The notes below the pieces were generated by a model. It did not search any database and was not told where the DNA came from. It saw only the letters and a program-made list of their open reading frames with translations. This document shows, in pieces, positions 1 through 5,519 of a stretch of 5,566 nt of DNA. The stretch comes from an uncultured Flavobacterium sp. (GTDB taxonomy: Bacteria; Bacteroidota; Bacteroidia; Flavobacteriales; Flavobacteriaceae). A program made the translations under genes and the position numbers. The stretch spans positions 1 through 5,566 of the forward strand of contig CAMLKV010000175.1 in assembly GCA_946480635.1 (NCBI GenBank), given 5' to 3'. Every line of letters starts with the position of its first letter. Positions within the stretch are counted from its first letter, which is position 1.

Positions 1-696
1 AAATATTTTTTGTGCATCTTCTTTTTGTGAAGGAATATAATTAAAGAGAATGGTTGCATTAGTTTTTGCTACTGTAAAATCAATTATCTCTGCCATTTTT
101 TCAAATGGGTAGGTTTTATACCATTCACTCCCTAGAATTCCAAACATAAAAACTGGTTTGTCTTTTGTTATACCAAATTTATCTAACAAAGCCAATCCTT
201 GTTGTTTTTCTTCTTCAGTTAAAAAAATCTTTGGTTTGTAATCGGTAATTTCTTCTTTAATCAAAGGTTTTAAAAGCAATAATCTGTTAATAATTGCTAA
301 ACCAATGTCAGACTTTGTGCCAACTTCTAAACGTTTTATATTGTGGTTGTAAAATAGGTTTGAATATCCTTTGTTGTATGAAATTCGATATTTTGCCCCA
401 GAAAAAAAAGTGATTAAATTAGATTCTAATTTGCTGTAAACATCAATCACAGCGTCATATTTTCTTTTTCTAATTGATAGAATAAATTTGGCCAGTGAAA
501 GATAATTTTTTCTTACTTTTTCTTCCAAAACTATAACTTCATTAATGTTTGGATTGTTTTCTAAAATAGCCACACAATTAGCATAACACATATAATCAAT
601 TTTAGCATCAGGATAATATTTTTTTAAATTGTTGCTAATGATTGTACTAGTAAGTACATCGCCAATTCGCTTTTGCTGAATCACTAAAATTTTCAT
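1..696 (-). CDS. Glycosyltransferase family 9 (heptosyltransferase-like), partial, C-terminal part cut by window edge
   Basis: The minus strand is open from an ATG at 696 to base 1 (232 codons) with no stop, so the C-terminal part lies outside. The N-terminus reads MKILVIQQKRIGDVL, the usual first strand and Gly-Asp loop of ADP-heptose:LPS heptosyltransferases, followed by the typical 'YYPDAKIDYM' segment at about residues 27-36. Around residues 182-205 a second Rossmann-like half begins (KDKPVFMFGILGSEWYKTYP), matching the donor-binding half of GT9 enzymes. Family members act at the cytoplasmic face of the inner membrane and add heptose or a related sugar to a lipid A-core acceptor. The sugar used here cannot be told from sequence. 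No Shine-Dalgarno is visible before the ATG, as expected in Bacteroidota. The gene diverges from the deacetylase gene across a 71-bp gap, which supports a shared role in surface glycan assembly. Confidence 0.85.
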   Translation of the reverse strand, partial: MKILVIQQKRIGDVLTSTIISNNLKKYYPDAKIDYMCYANCVAILENNPNINEVIVLEEKVRKNYLSLAKFILSIRKRKYDAVIDVYSKLESNLITFFSGAKYRISYNKGYSNLFYNHNIKRLEVGTKSDIGLAIINRLLLLKPLIKEEITDYKPKIFLTEEEKQQGLALLDKFGITKDKPVFMFGILGSEWYKTYPFEKMAEIIDFTVAKTNATILFNYIPSQKEDAQKIF

Positions 697-767
697 TTGT
701 GTATGAGATGTTTTTTAAATAAAAAAAGTACTTTTGAAAAGTCATCAATATTACAAAAAAATAATTA

Positions 768-1481
768 ATGTCGAAGCTACCTATCTTAATGTATCATAAT
801 GTAACGGATGATGTTTCTAAGTCTACAGATTTAACTATTTCTACAGAAAAACTTGAATCTCATTTCAAATTTTTACATGAAAAACAATATAAAACATTTC
901 ACTTTGATGAACTACAAAGTCTTACAAAACTCCCTAAAAGAAGTGTTGTAATTACTTTTGATGATGTTACTGAAAACCAACTTATTTACGCTGTTCCTTT
1001 ACTCGAAAAGTATCAATTGAAAGCTTCTTTTTTTGTTCCTTTTTCTTATGTTGGTAATTATGATTATTGGATTGAAGGAAACGAGAAGATAATGAGTGTC
1101 GAACAATTGAATGGATTAGATAGTAATCTTATAGAATTGGGATATCATTCTTTTGAGCATAGAAGATATGCTTCAATGTCTGAAGAGGAGTTAATAGTTG
1201 ATTTTGAGAGAAGTAATTCTTTTATAAATGATAATAATTTGAATATTAAACCTTTTCTTGCCTATCCTTTTGGTAATTATCCTAAAAATGATACACACTT
1301 TTCTGTTTTTGAAAATGTGTTAAAAGAGAATGGTATAAAGTATGGTCTTCGAATAGGGAATAGATTGAACAAATTTCCATTCAAAAATGATTATTTAATT
1401 AAAAGAATTGACATTAAAGGTGAAGATGATCTGTTTAGATTTAAATTGAAATTAAAAATAGGAAAGCTTAAGTTGTTTTAA
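768..1481 (+). CDS. Polysaccharide deacetylase family protein (NodB/CE4 fold), cytoplasmic
   Basis: This 237-residue protein carries the CE4 motifs in order. TFDD lies at 63-66 (D65 likely catalytic base, D66 metal ligand), HSFEH at 127-131 (H127 and H131 metal ligands), AYPFG at 165-169, and a closing RIDI strand at 213-216. The family removes N- or O-acetyl groups from sugars using a divalent metal. There is no signal peptide or membrane segment, so the substrate is probably a cytoplasmic or inner-leaflet lipid-linked glycan rather than peptidoglycan or chitin; this is inference. Motif 1 ends in Val67 where most family members have Gly. The first ATG is preferred over M8 because the first beta-strand (LPILMYHNV) starts immediately after it. 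The gene is 7 bp upstream of a GT2 gene, so the two are almost certainly co-transcribed. Confidence 0.88.
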   Translation: MSKLPILMYHNVTDDVSKSTDLTISTEKLESHFKFLHEKQYKTFHFDELQSLTKLPKRSVVITFDDVTENQLIYAVPLLEKYQLKASFFVPFSYVGNYDYWIEGNEKIMSVEQLNGLDSNLIELGYHSFEHRRYASMSEEELIVDFERSNSFINDNNLNIKPFLAYPFGNYPKNDTHFSVFENVLKENGIKYGLRIGNRLNKFPFKNDYLIKRIDIKGEDDLFRFKLKLKIGKLKLF

Positions 1482-1488
1482 AAAGAGT

Positions 1489-2247
1489 ATGAAGATTAGC
1501 GGGTTAGTTATAACTTATAACGAGGAGAAGCATATAGGAAAATGTATTGACGCACTTAATAAAATATGTGATGAGGTAATTATTGTTGATTCATTAAGTA
1601 GTGATAATACAGTAAAAATAGCAGAAGAAAAAGGGGCAAAAGTTATTTTACAATCTTTTTTAGGAGATGGTCCTCAAAGAATTCATGGACTTGACTATTG
1701 TAAAAACGACTGGATTTTGAACCTTGATGCTGATGAAATTTTAGCAGAAGATGGTGAAAAATTTATTTTATCAGGTAAATATGAAAATGATGAATATGAT
1801 CACTATGCCTTTAGGTTATATAATTTTATTGGAGGAGATAAATTAATTAACTTTTCAGGTTGGTATCCTGATTATACGGTTCGTTTTTTTAATAAAAAAA
1901 CCGCTTCACCTTCAAAGGACAGAGTACATCAAAAAGTTACGGGATTAAAGAAAAAAGAATTAGATGTTCATCTGAATCACTATGCTTGGGAAAATTTAAA
2001 CCAATTAATTGCTAAAAAGAATTTGTACTCTTCTTGGCATGCACAACAGCTTTATGATCGAGGAAAAAGAGTTAGTAGCTTTAAGCCTATTTTAAATGGA
2101 TTGGTAAGTTTTTTTAGACTCTATTTCTTTAAAAAAGGAATTCTTAAGGGTATCGATGGAGTTACTTTTGCAATGATACAGTCCTTTTCTACTTATATGA
2201 AATACGCCAAGCTTTTAGAATTACAAAATAAAAATAATTTTAAGTAA
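1489..2247 (+). CDS. Glycosyltransferase family 2, WaaE/KdtX-like (first of two tandem paralogs)
   Basis: A 252-residue GT-A fold transferase. The N-terminal strand-loop GLVITYNEE (5-13), IIVDS at 31-35, the GDGPQR segment (59-64) and the DADE metal/nucleotide-binding motif (80-83) are all present. These features, with GWYPD (124-128) and VHQK (146-149), place it with the LPS-core beta-glucosyltransferase-like (WaaE/KdtX) branch of GT2. These enzymes move a hexose from a nucleotide sugar to a lipooligosaccharide acceptor. The C-terminal third is rich in basic and aromatic residues (RLYFFKKG, 210-217), consistent with docking at the inner membrane, but no clear transmembrane helix is seen. It follows the deacetylase by 7 bp and ends in tandem in-frame stops (TAA TAA, 2245-2250) just before a terminator. 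The donor and acceptor sugars are unknown. Confidence 0.9.
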   Translation: MKISGLVITYNEEKHIGKCIDALNKICDEVIIVDSLSSDNTVKIAEEKGAKVILQSFLGDGPQRIHGLDYCKNDWILNLDADEILAEDGEKFILSGKYENDEYDHYAFRLYNFIGGDKLINFSGWYPDYTVRFFNKKTASPSKDRVHQKVTGLKKKELDVHLNHYAWENLNQLIAKKNLYSSWHAQQLYDRGKRVSSFKPILNGLVSFFRLYFFKKGILKGIDGVTFAMIQSFSTYMKYAKLLELQNKNNFK

Positions 2248-2253
2248 TAAATC

Positions 2254-2286
2254 AAATCCCAATTCGTTCTTTAATTGGGATTTTTT
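2254..2286 (+). terminator. Rho-independent terminator after first GT2 gene
   Basis: A perfect 11-bp stem (2254-2264 with 2273-2283, core TCCCAATT/AATTGGGA) with an 8-nt loop runs directly into six T residues (2281-2286). It lies 6 nt after the stop of the first GT2 gene and closes the deacetylase-GT2 unit. The reverse direction lacks a good T-tract, so it looks one-way. A second TTTGGGATT occurs just downstream (2298-2306) and could compete for the left arm, but has no obvious role. Confidence 0.88.
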
Positions 2287-2350
2287 ATTGTTGGTCATTT
2301 GGGATTGAAATTTTATGGATTGATAATTAAATTAAACCAAAACAACAAAC

Positions 2351-2387
2351 TAAAGTCTAAACACAAATAGATTTGTTTTAGATTTTA
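2351..2387. repeat. Long imperfect inverted repeat upstream of second GT2 gene
   Basis: Bases 2351-2368 pair with 2371-2387 over 17 positions. There is one bulged C (2362) and one G-T pair (2355/2383), around a 2-nt centre (AG, 2369-2370). As RNA the innermost pair would open to a TAGA loop. It is almost all A/T with two C-G pairs and is not followed by a T-run, so it is a poor terminator. It sits 33 bp before the ATG at 2421, where an operator or leader hairpin would be expected. Whether a protein binds it is not known. Confidence 0.6.
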
Positions 2388-2420
2388 TAATCTACTTTAA
2401 CACAGGTAAACAAACTGCAT

Positions 2421-3182
2421 ATGGAAATAAGTGGATTAGTGATAACGTATAACGAAGAAAAAAACATTGGTAAATGTATTGATGCTTTGTTTAAGGTCTG
2501 TGATGAGGTTATTATAGTCGATTCGCATAGTAATGATAGAACTGTAGAAATAGCTCAAGGTAAAGGGGCTAAAGTTGTCTTGCAAACCTTTTTAGGAGAT
2601 GGACCACAGCGTAAAGTAGGTTTACCATATTGTAAAAATGATTGGATTTTAAACCTAGATGCAGATGAGTTTTTAGACATTGATGCTGAAGAGTTTTTAT
2701 TAAAAGGAAAGTATCTAGAGGGTAATTACGATGCTTTTTCGTTTAGGGTTAAAAACTTTTTAGCAGATAAACTGATCGATTTTTCAGGATGGTATCCAGA
2801 TCATAAAGTGCGCTTTTTTAACAAAATGACTGCTTCACCGTCTGAGGCTAAAGTGCATCAGAAAATTCTAACAACTAATGAGAAAAAAGTGGCAGTTCAC
2901 ATATTACATTATGGTTGGGATTCGTTTGATCAAATTATTGCTAAAAAAAATCAATACTCAACATGGCATGCACAAGAACTTTTTGATCAAGGAAAAAGGG
3001 TAGGGGCATTCAAACCAGTTTTAAACGGATTGGTAGCATTTATACGTTGTTATTTCTTTAAAAAAGGAATATTTAATGGCATTGATGGTATAACAATAGC
3101 TTTAATACAAGGTTTTTTCTCACACATGAAATATGCAAAACTGATAAAATTGCAAAATGAAGAAAAGAAAAAAGGCAAGTAA
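2421..3182 (+). CDS. Glycosyltransferase family 2, WaaE/KdtX-like (second tandem paralog)
   Basis: This 253-residue protein is collinear with the upstream GT2, and by-eye counting gives about two thirds identical residues with a single one-residue gap near 115. It keeps every family landmark: GLVITYNEE (5-13), IIVDS (31-35), GDGPQR (59-64), DADE (80-83), GWYPD (123-127) and VHQK (145-148). Differences cluster at 84-111 and 150-160, regions that could shape acceptor or donor choice (inference). It is separated from the first copy by a terminator and 173 bp, so it probably has its own promoter, although no convincing -33/-7 pair was found. The ATG at 2421 aligns exactly with the start of the paralog. 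The last codons (Lys-Gly-Lys) form the left arm of the terminator and the stop codon starts in its loop. The 3' end overlaps the extended dapD frame on the other strand. Confidence 0.9.
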   Translation: MEISGLVITYNEEKNIGKCIDALFKVCDEVIIVDSHSNDRTVEIAQGKGAKVVLQTFLGDGPQRKVGLPYCKNDWILNLDADEFLDIDAEEFLLKGKYLEGNYDAFSFRVKNFLADKLIDFSGWYPDHKVRFFNKMTASPSEAKVHQKILTTNEKKVAVHILHYGWDSFDQIIAKKNQYSTWHAQELFDQGKRVGAFKPVLNGLVAFIRCYFFKKGIFNGIDGITIALIQGFFSHMKYAKLIKLQNEEKKKGK

Positions 3183-4033
3183 AACTTGCCTTTTTTAATA
3201 TTTAAATCTGGGTTGATGATGATTAAACAGCTATATTCACGTAACGCATCGTTTAATGACGTTTTTAAGTCAGTCGATGGCTTGCGTTTTCCAATAATCA
3301 AGGCACATGGAACTTGGTATTCCCCAGCTTCAAACTTTTTAGCATAACTTCCCGGAATAACTACCGAACGTGCCGGAACAACACCTTTATATTCTACTGG
3401 TTCTGGACCTGTAACATCTATAATTTTAGTCGATGCTGTTAAACATACATTAGCACCCAATACAGCTTCTTTTTCTACACGTACACCTTCTACGACAATA
3501 CAACGTGATCCAATAAAAGCACCATCTTCGATGATTACGGGAGCGGCTTGTAAAGGTTCTAGAACTCCACCAATACCAACACCACCACTTAAGTGAACAT
3601 CTTTACCTATTTGGGCACAACTACCTACAGTTGCCCAAGTATCTACCATTGTTCCTTCATCAACATAAGCACCAATGTTTACATAACTTGGCATCATAAT
3701 CACACCTTTTGAAATGTAAGCACCATGACGAGCAATAGCATGAGGAACCACACGAATTCCTTTTTCAGCATAACCGCGTTTAAGAGGAATTTTGTCATGA
3801 TATTCAAAAATACCCACTTCAAAAGTTTCCATCTTCTGAATAGGGAAGTACATTACTACTGCTTTTTTGACCCATTCGTTTACTTGCCATCCATTTGCAA
3901 TTGGTTCAGCAACGCGAAGTGTTCCTGCATCTAATAAATTAACAACTTCTCTGATGGCATTTTGTGTTGCATCATCCTGTAATAAAGCTCTGTTTTCCCA
4001 AGCTTGTTCTATAGTTGATTGTAAGTTTTGCAT
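3050..4033 (-). CDS. dapD: 2,3,4,5-tetrahydropyridine-2,6-dicarboxylate N-succinyltransferase, frameshifted near the C-terminus
   Basis: DapD transfers succinyl from succinyl-CoA to tetrahydrodipicolinate in the succinylase branch of lysine and meso-diaminopimelate synthesis. It is a cytoplasmic trimer. An N-terminal helical domain (about 1-95, with NGWQVNEWVKKAVVMYF at 47-63) is followed by a hexapeptide-repeat left-handed beta-helix (about 96-225). The helix carries signature stretches such as MPSYVNIGAYVDEGTMVDTW (114-133) and the glycine-rich loop GGVGIGGVLEP (150-160). A short C-terminal region ends with KTSLNDALREY (257-267). As I recall the family, flavobacterial DapD ends four residues later at 271 (Asn-Val-Ala-Val). 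Here the frame shifts after Tyr267 and runs 60 more codons to 327, antisense to the second GT2 gene; that tail has no likeness to a domain. The ATG at 4033 fits the family N-terminus. The enzyme identity is secure; the tail is probably not native. Confidence 0.93.
   Translation of the reverse strand: MQNLQSTIEQAWENRALLQDDATQNAIREVVNLLDAGTLRVAEPIANGWQVNEWVKKAVVMYFPIQKMETFEVGIFEYHDKIPLKRGYAEKGIRVVPHAIARHGAYISKGVIMMPSYVNIGAYVDEGTMVDTWATVGSCAQIGKDVHLSGGVGIGGVLEPLQAAPVIIEDGAFIGSRCIVVEGVRVEKEAVLGANVCLTASTKIIDVTGPEPVEYKGVVPARSVVIPGSYAKKFEAGEYQVPCALIIGKRKPSTDLKTSLNDALREYSCLIIINPDLNIKKGKFYLPFFFSSFCNFISFAYFMCEKKPCIKAIVIPSMPLNIPFLKK
3168..3196. terminator. Bidirectional intrinsic terminator between convergent GT2 and dapD
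   Basis: A perfect 12-bp stem (3168-3179 with 3185-3196, core GGCAAG/CTTGCC) encloses a 5-nt loop (TAAAA). The A-tract on one side and the T-tract on the other make it work in both directions. Its left arm is the end of the second GT2 coding sequence, and the GT2 stop codon (3180-3182) lies in the loop. On the minus strand it would end transcripts coming from dapD. Confidence 0.92.
3223..3235 (-). other. Frameshift site and displaced ancestral stop of dapD
   Basis: Read on the minus strand, TAT (Tyr267, 3235-3233) is followed by a single A (3232) and then GCT GTT TAA (3231-3223), which spells Ala-Val-stop in the shifted frame. The usual ending, as I recall it, is Tyr-Asn-Val-Ala-Val-stop. 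The sequence therefore fits loss of 5 nt covering most of the Asn-Val codons, after which the native stop is out of frame. The exact deletion endpoints are ambiguous. Confidence 0.7.
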
Positions 4034-4051
4034 AAAAAAATCTATTTAGAG

Positions 4052-4078
4052 CAAAGATAAAGTTTTGAAAGTGCCAAA
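4052..4078 (-). promoter_or_regulatory. Probable Bacteroidota-type promoter of dapD
   Basis: The minus strand has TATCTTTG (4059-4052), a full match to the Bacteroidota -7 consensus TAnnTTTG. It also has a TTTG (4078-4075) as a candidate -33 element. The gap between them is 15 nt, shorter than the usual 17-23. Transcription would start roughly a dozen bases before the ATG at 4033. This suggests dapD has its own promoter rather than depending on the upstream lipoprotein gene. Confidence 0.55.
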
Positions 4079-4127
4079 ACTACTGATACACTAAAAAACT
4101 TGATTTTGTTAAAAAAAATGAGAGTTT

Positions 4128-4565
4128 TTAATCCCAATCAGCAGCAACAAACTTCATTTGTTGTTCTTTTTCATTATATAAGTAAAGGAAATGACCTTCA
4201 ATTTTGTAGTGGTTAGTTTTTTCTATTTCCTTTATAAAATCACTTTCAAGATTTCCTGGACAAAACATACGTGTACTTATTAAATTAGAAAATGTGACTT
4301 TACCATCATTTGAAAATTTGGCTTTCAATCTCATATTGTTGCAGCCCATGTAAGCAGTGCCAAATTCAGAATTATCATCACCTTGCATTGGCGAAAGGTT
4401 TAATGTGGCTTTCTTTTCCGTTAAAAAATCTTTGGTATAATCCTTAAAGGTGACCAACATCCATTGTCTTTTGTAGTTTGTAACGTTTTTTTGTGAACTA
4501 CAACCGTTTAAGGTCACTAAAATAAAAACACCTAGCAGAAGTAAAATGTATTTGTTTGTCTTCAT
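4128..4565 (-). CDS. META domain (HslJ-like) lipoprotein
   Basis: This 145-residue protein begins with a lipoprotein signal: Lys2 and Lys5, a hydrophobic run at about 6-19, then the lipobox Leu-Asn-Gly-Cys (19-22), with Cys22 the lipidated residue. The mature part matches the META/HslJ fold: an early W35, the GCNNM motif at 74-78, STRMFCPG at 97-104, and a C-terminal strand pair (HFLYLYNEKEQQMKFV). Cys75 and Cys102 could form a disulfide after export. META proteins are small envelope proteins. HslJ of E. coli is linked to heat and novobiocin tolerance, but the molecular role of the family is poorly defined. No clear acidic surface-export tag follows Cys22, so a periplasm-facing lipoprotein is likely (inference). 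It precedes dapD on the same strand by 94 bp, with no evident terminator between; a functional link is not obvious. Confidence 0.82.
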   Translation of the reverse strand: MKTNKYILLLLGVFILVTLNGCSSQKNVTNYKRQWMLVTFKDYTKDFLTEKKATLNLSPMQGDDNSEFGTAYMGCNNMRLKAKFSNDGKVTFSNLISTRMFCPGNLESDFIKEIEKTNHYKIEGHFLYLYNEKEQQMKFVAADWD

Positions 4566-4583
4566 AAACTAATGATTTTAGAG

Positions 4584-4599
4584 TATAAAGTTATAAAGT
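4584..4599. repeat. Perfect tandem pair of an 8-bp unit upstream of the META lipoprotein gene
   Basis: TATAAAGT occurs twice back to back (4584-4591 and 4592-4599), 19 bp before the lipoprotein ATG. Read on the minus strand, part of it gives TAACTTTA (4593-4586), one base from the -7 consensus TAnnTTTG. The repeat may therefore simply be promoter sequence. No -33 TTTG is seen at the right distance. Confidence 0.35.
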
Positions 4600-4732
4600 T
4601 TTGTGGAAGAATACATAAAACTTAAAAATAGAAAAACCACAACAAACTGTTATGTTTTTTGTTCTTTAAAAATCTCTTTGGTTGATCTTTACTTCTAATA
4701 AAATATTTCGTACTATTTTAAAAAAAATAACT

Positions 4733-4754
4733 GGCCTCAATTCTATTGAGTACC
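4733..4754 (-). terminator. Possible weak terminator after the gasdermin-like gene
   Basis: CTCAAT (4736-4741) and ATTGAG (4745-4750) form a perfect 6-bp stem with a 3-nt loop. It is extended by a GG/CC pair across a small internal loop. On the minus strand it is followed after several bases by a run of T (about 4720-4728). It lies about 45 nt past the stop at 4795. The stem is short and the T-run is displaced, so the call is tentative. Confidence 0.35.
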
Positions 4755-4794
4755 AAAATAACTATAATAAATGGTAGTAAATTAATATTCTATT

Positions 4795-5496
4795 TTAGAA
4801 TATATTTCTATCATCAGTAACTAAAGTTAGTTTCTCAAACATACTCCTGTCAAATTTTATACGACTTGCCTTTACAGCAATAGGGAAAAAGTTATTTCCG
4901 CCCGAAATCATTTTAAGAGTATTGCTATCTTTTACTGAGAAATCAATTTTACCATCAGCAATATTATTTAGTTTAGCAATTAACGAAGCATCAATATTAA
5001 AATCGGTTTCAATATCCACAACTAAATTTTTAGCAAATACAGTTCCTGTAATAACAAGAATATTGTCTCTATTTGCATTTTTTAGTAATTGTGGGTTAGG
5101 ATGAACAAAATCTGAAGTCGATAAATAACTTTCAATGTTTCCTATTGCATATTCTTTAGTGACCGAATTGTCATAACTGATAATCACTTTTTTTCCAGTT
5201 TTAACAGCTGCCGAAATTTCTACTGCGCCAAGCCCTAAGGAGCTCAAAATTTCTTCTAACAAAGTAATACCTATATTAAAACCATATTCATTAGTGTTTG
5301 ATGTGTTAACTGTGAGTGCAGGGTTTTCAATTTCAGTTAATACTTCTTCACTTTTAAAAGCGTGTTCTAGTGTAGCATAATATAATTCAGCTTCGCTAAA
5401 TGTTTTTTTAACCCACAATTGTAAAGGTTTGTGATTACGTATTGGTCCTTCAATAAGGTCATAGCCTTGTTCACTTAAATATTTGGTAAGTTTCAT
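4795..5496 (-). CDS. Gasdermin-like pore-forming protein (candidate bacterial gasdermin)
   Basis: This 233-residue protein has no signal peptide, no transmembrane helix and no cysteine. Its layout follows the gasdermin N-terminal fold. A start LxxxGYDLIEGP (7-18) leads into KPLQLWVKK (23-31), like 'QPLSLVVKK' of pejvakin. A short helix (LLEEILSSLGLG, 79-90) precedes two long alternating strands (91-118). The segment NILVITGTVFAKNLVVDI (145-162) matches the conserved 'vyVVtevl.tk..veV' strand, and a late strand FFPIAVKASRIKF (203-215) is followed by an 18-residue tail. Known bacterial gasdermins are held inactive by such a short C-terminal tail until an associated protease cleaves it, then form membrane pores that kill the infected cell. 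The N-terminal cysteine that is palmitoylated in some of them is absent. Only 70 bp upstream is visible. The match is by recalled pattern, so an unrelated all-beta protein remains possible. Confidence 0.6.
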   Translation of the reverse strand: MKLTKYLSEQGYDLIEGPIRNHKPLQLWVKKTFSEAELYYATLEHAFKSEEVLTEIENPALTVNTSNTNEYGFNIGITLLEEILSSLGLGAVEISAAVKTGKKVIISYDNSVTKEYAIGNIESYLSTSDFVHPNPQLLKNANRDNILVITGTVFAKNLVVDIETDFNIDASLIAKLNNIADGKIDFSVKDSNTLKMISGGNNFFPIAVKASRIKFDRSMFEKLTLVTDDRNIF

Positions 5497-5511
5497 AGTT
5501 GTTGTTTTGTA

Positions 5512-5519
5512 CGAATATA
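5512..5519 (-). promoter_or_regulatory. Candidate -7 element of the gasdermin-like gene
   Basis: The minus strand reads TATATTCG at 5519-5512, one base from TAnnTTTG, 15 bp before the ATG at 5496. The only upstream TTTG (5564-5561) is too far away to act as its -33 partner. If used, the leader would be about ten bases long. No Shine-Dalgarno is present. Confidence 0.3.

Noticed and set aside
697..767. Divergent promoters between the GT9 and deacetylase genes
   Set aside because: TTTG at 733-736 and TAATATTG-like sequence on the minus strand are present, but no -33/-7 pair has acceptable spacing in either direction, so no element was called.
2386..2391. TATAAT as a sigma-70 type -10 box before the second GT2 gene
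   Set aside because: Bacteroidota use a different consensus (TAnnTTTG), there is no matching -35 at the right spacing, and the hexamer overlaps the end of the inverted repeat in AT-rich DNA.
3050..3222. dapD C-terminal extension as a genuine fused domain
   Set aside because: The tail is entirely the antisense of a terminator and a GT2 3' end, and an out-of-frame Ala-Val-stop marks the expected end, so frameshift explains it better than fusion.
3725..4049. Two plus-strand open frames (3725-3934 and 3867-4049) opposite dapD
   Set aside because: They lie antisense to the well-conserved dapD coding region, have low-complexity compositions and no family likeness; they are shadows of the real gene.
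4785..4803. 8-bp inverted repeat overlapping the stop of the gasdermin-like gene
   Set aside because: The stem is nearly all A/T with one C-G pair per arm and has no following T-run, so it is expected by chance here and is unlikely to terminate transcription.
4922..5104. Plus-strand 60-codon open frame
   Set aside because: It is antisense to the gasdermin-like gene with no recognisable motif and no promoter or start context.
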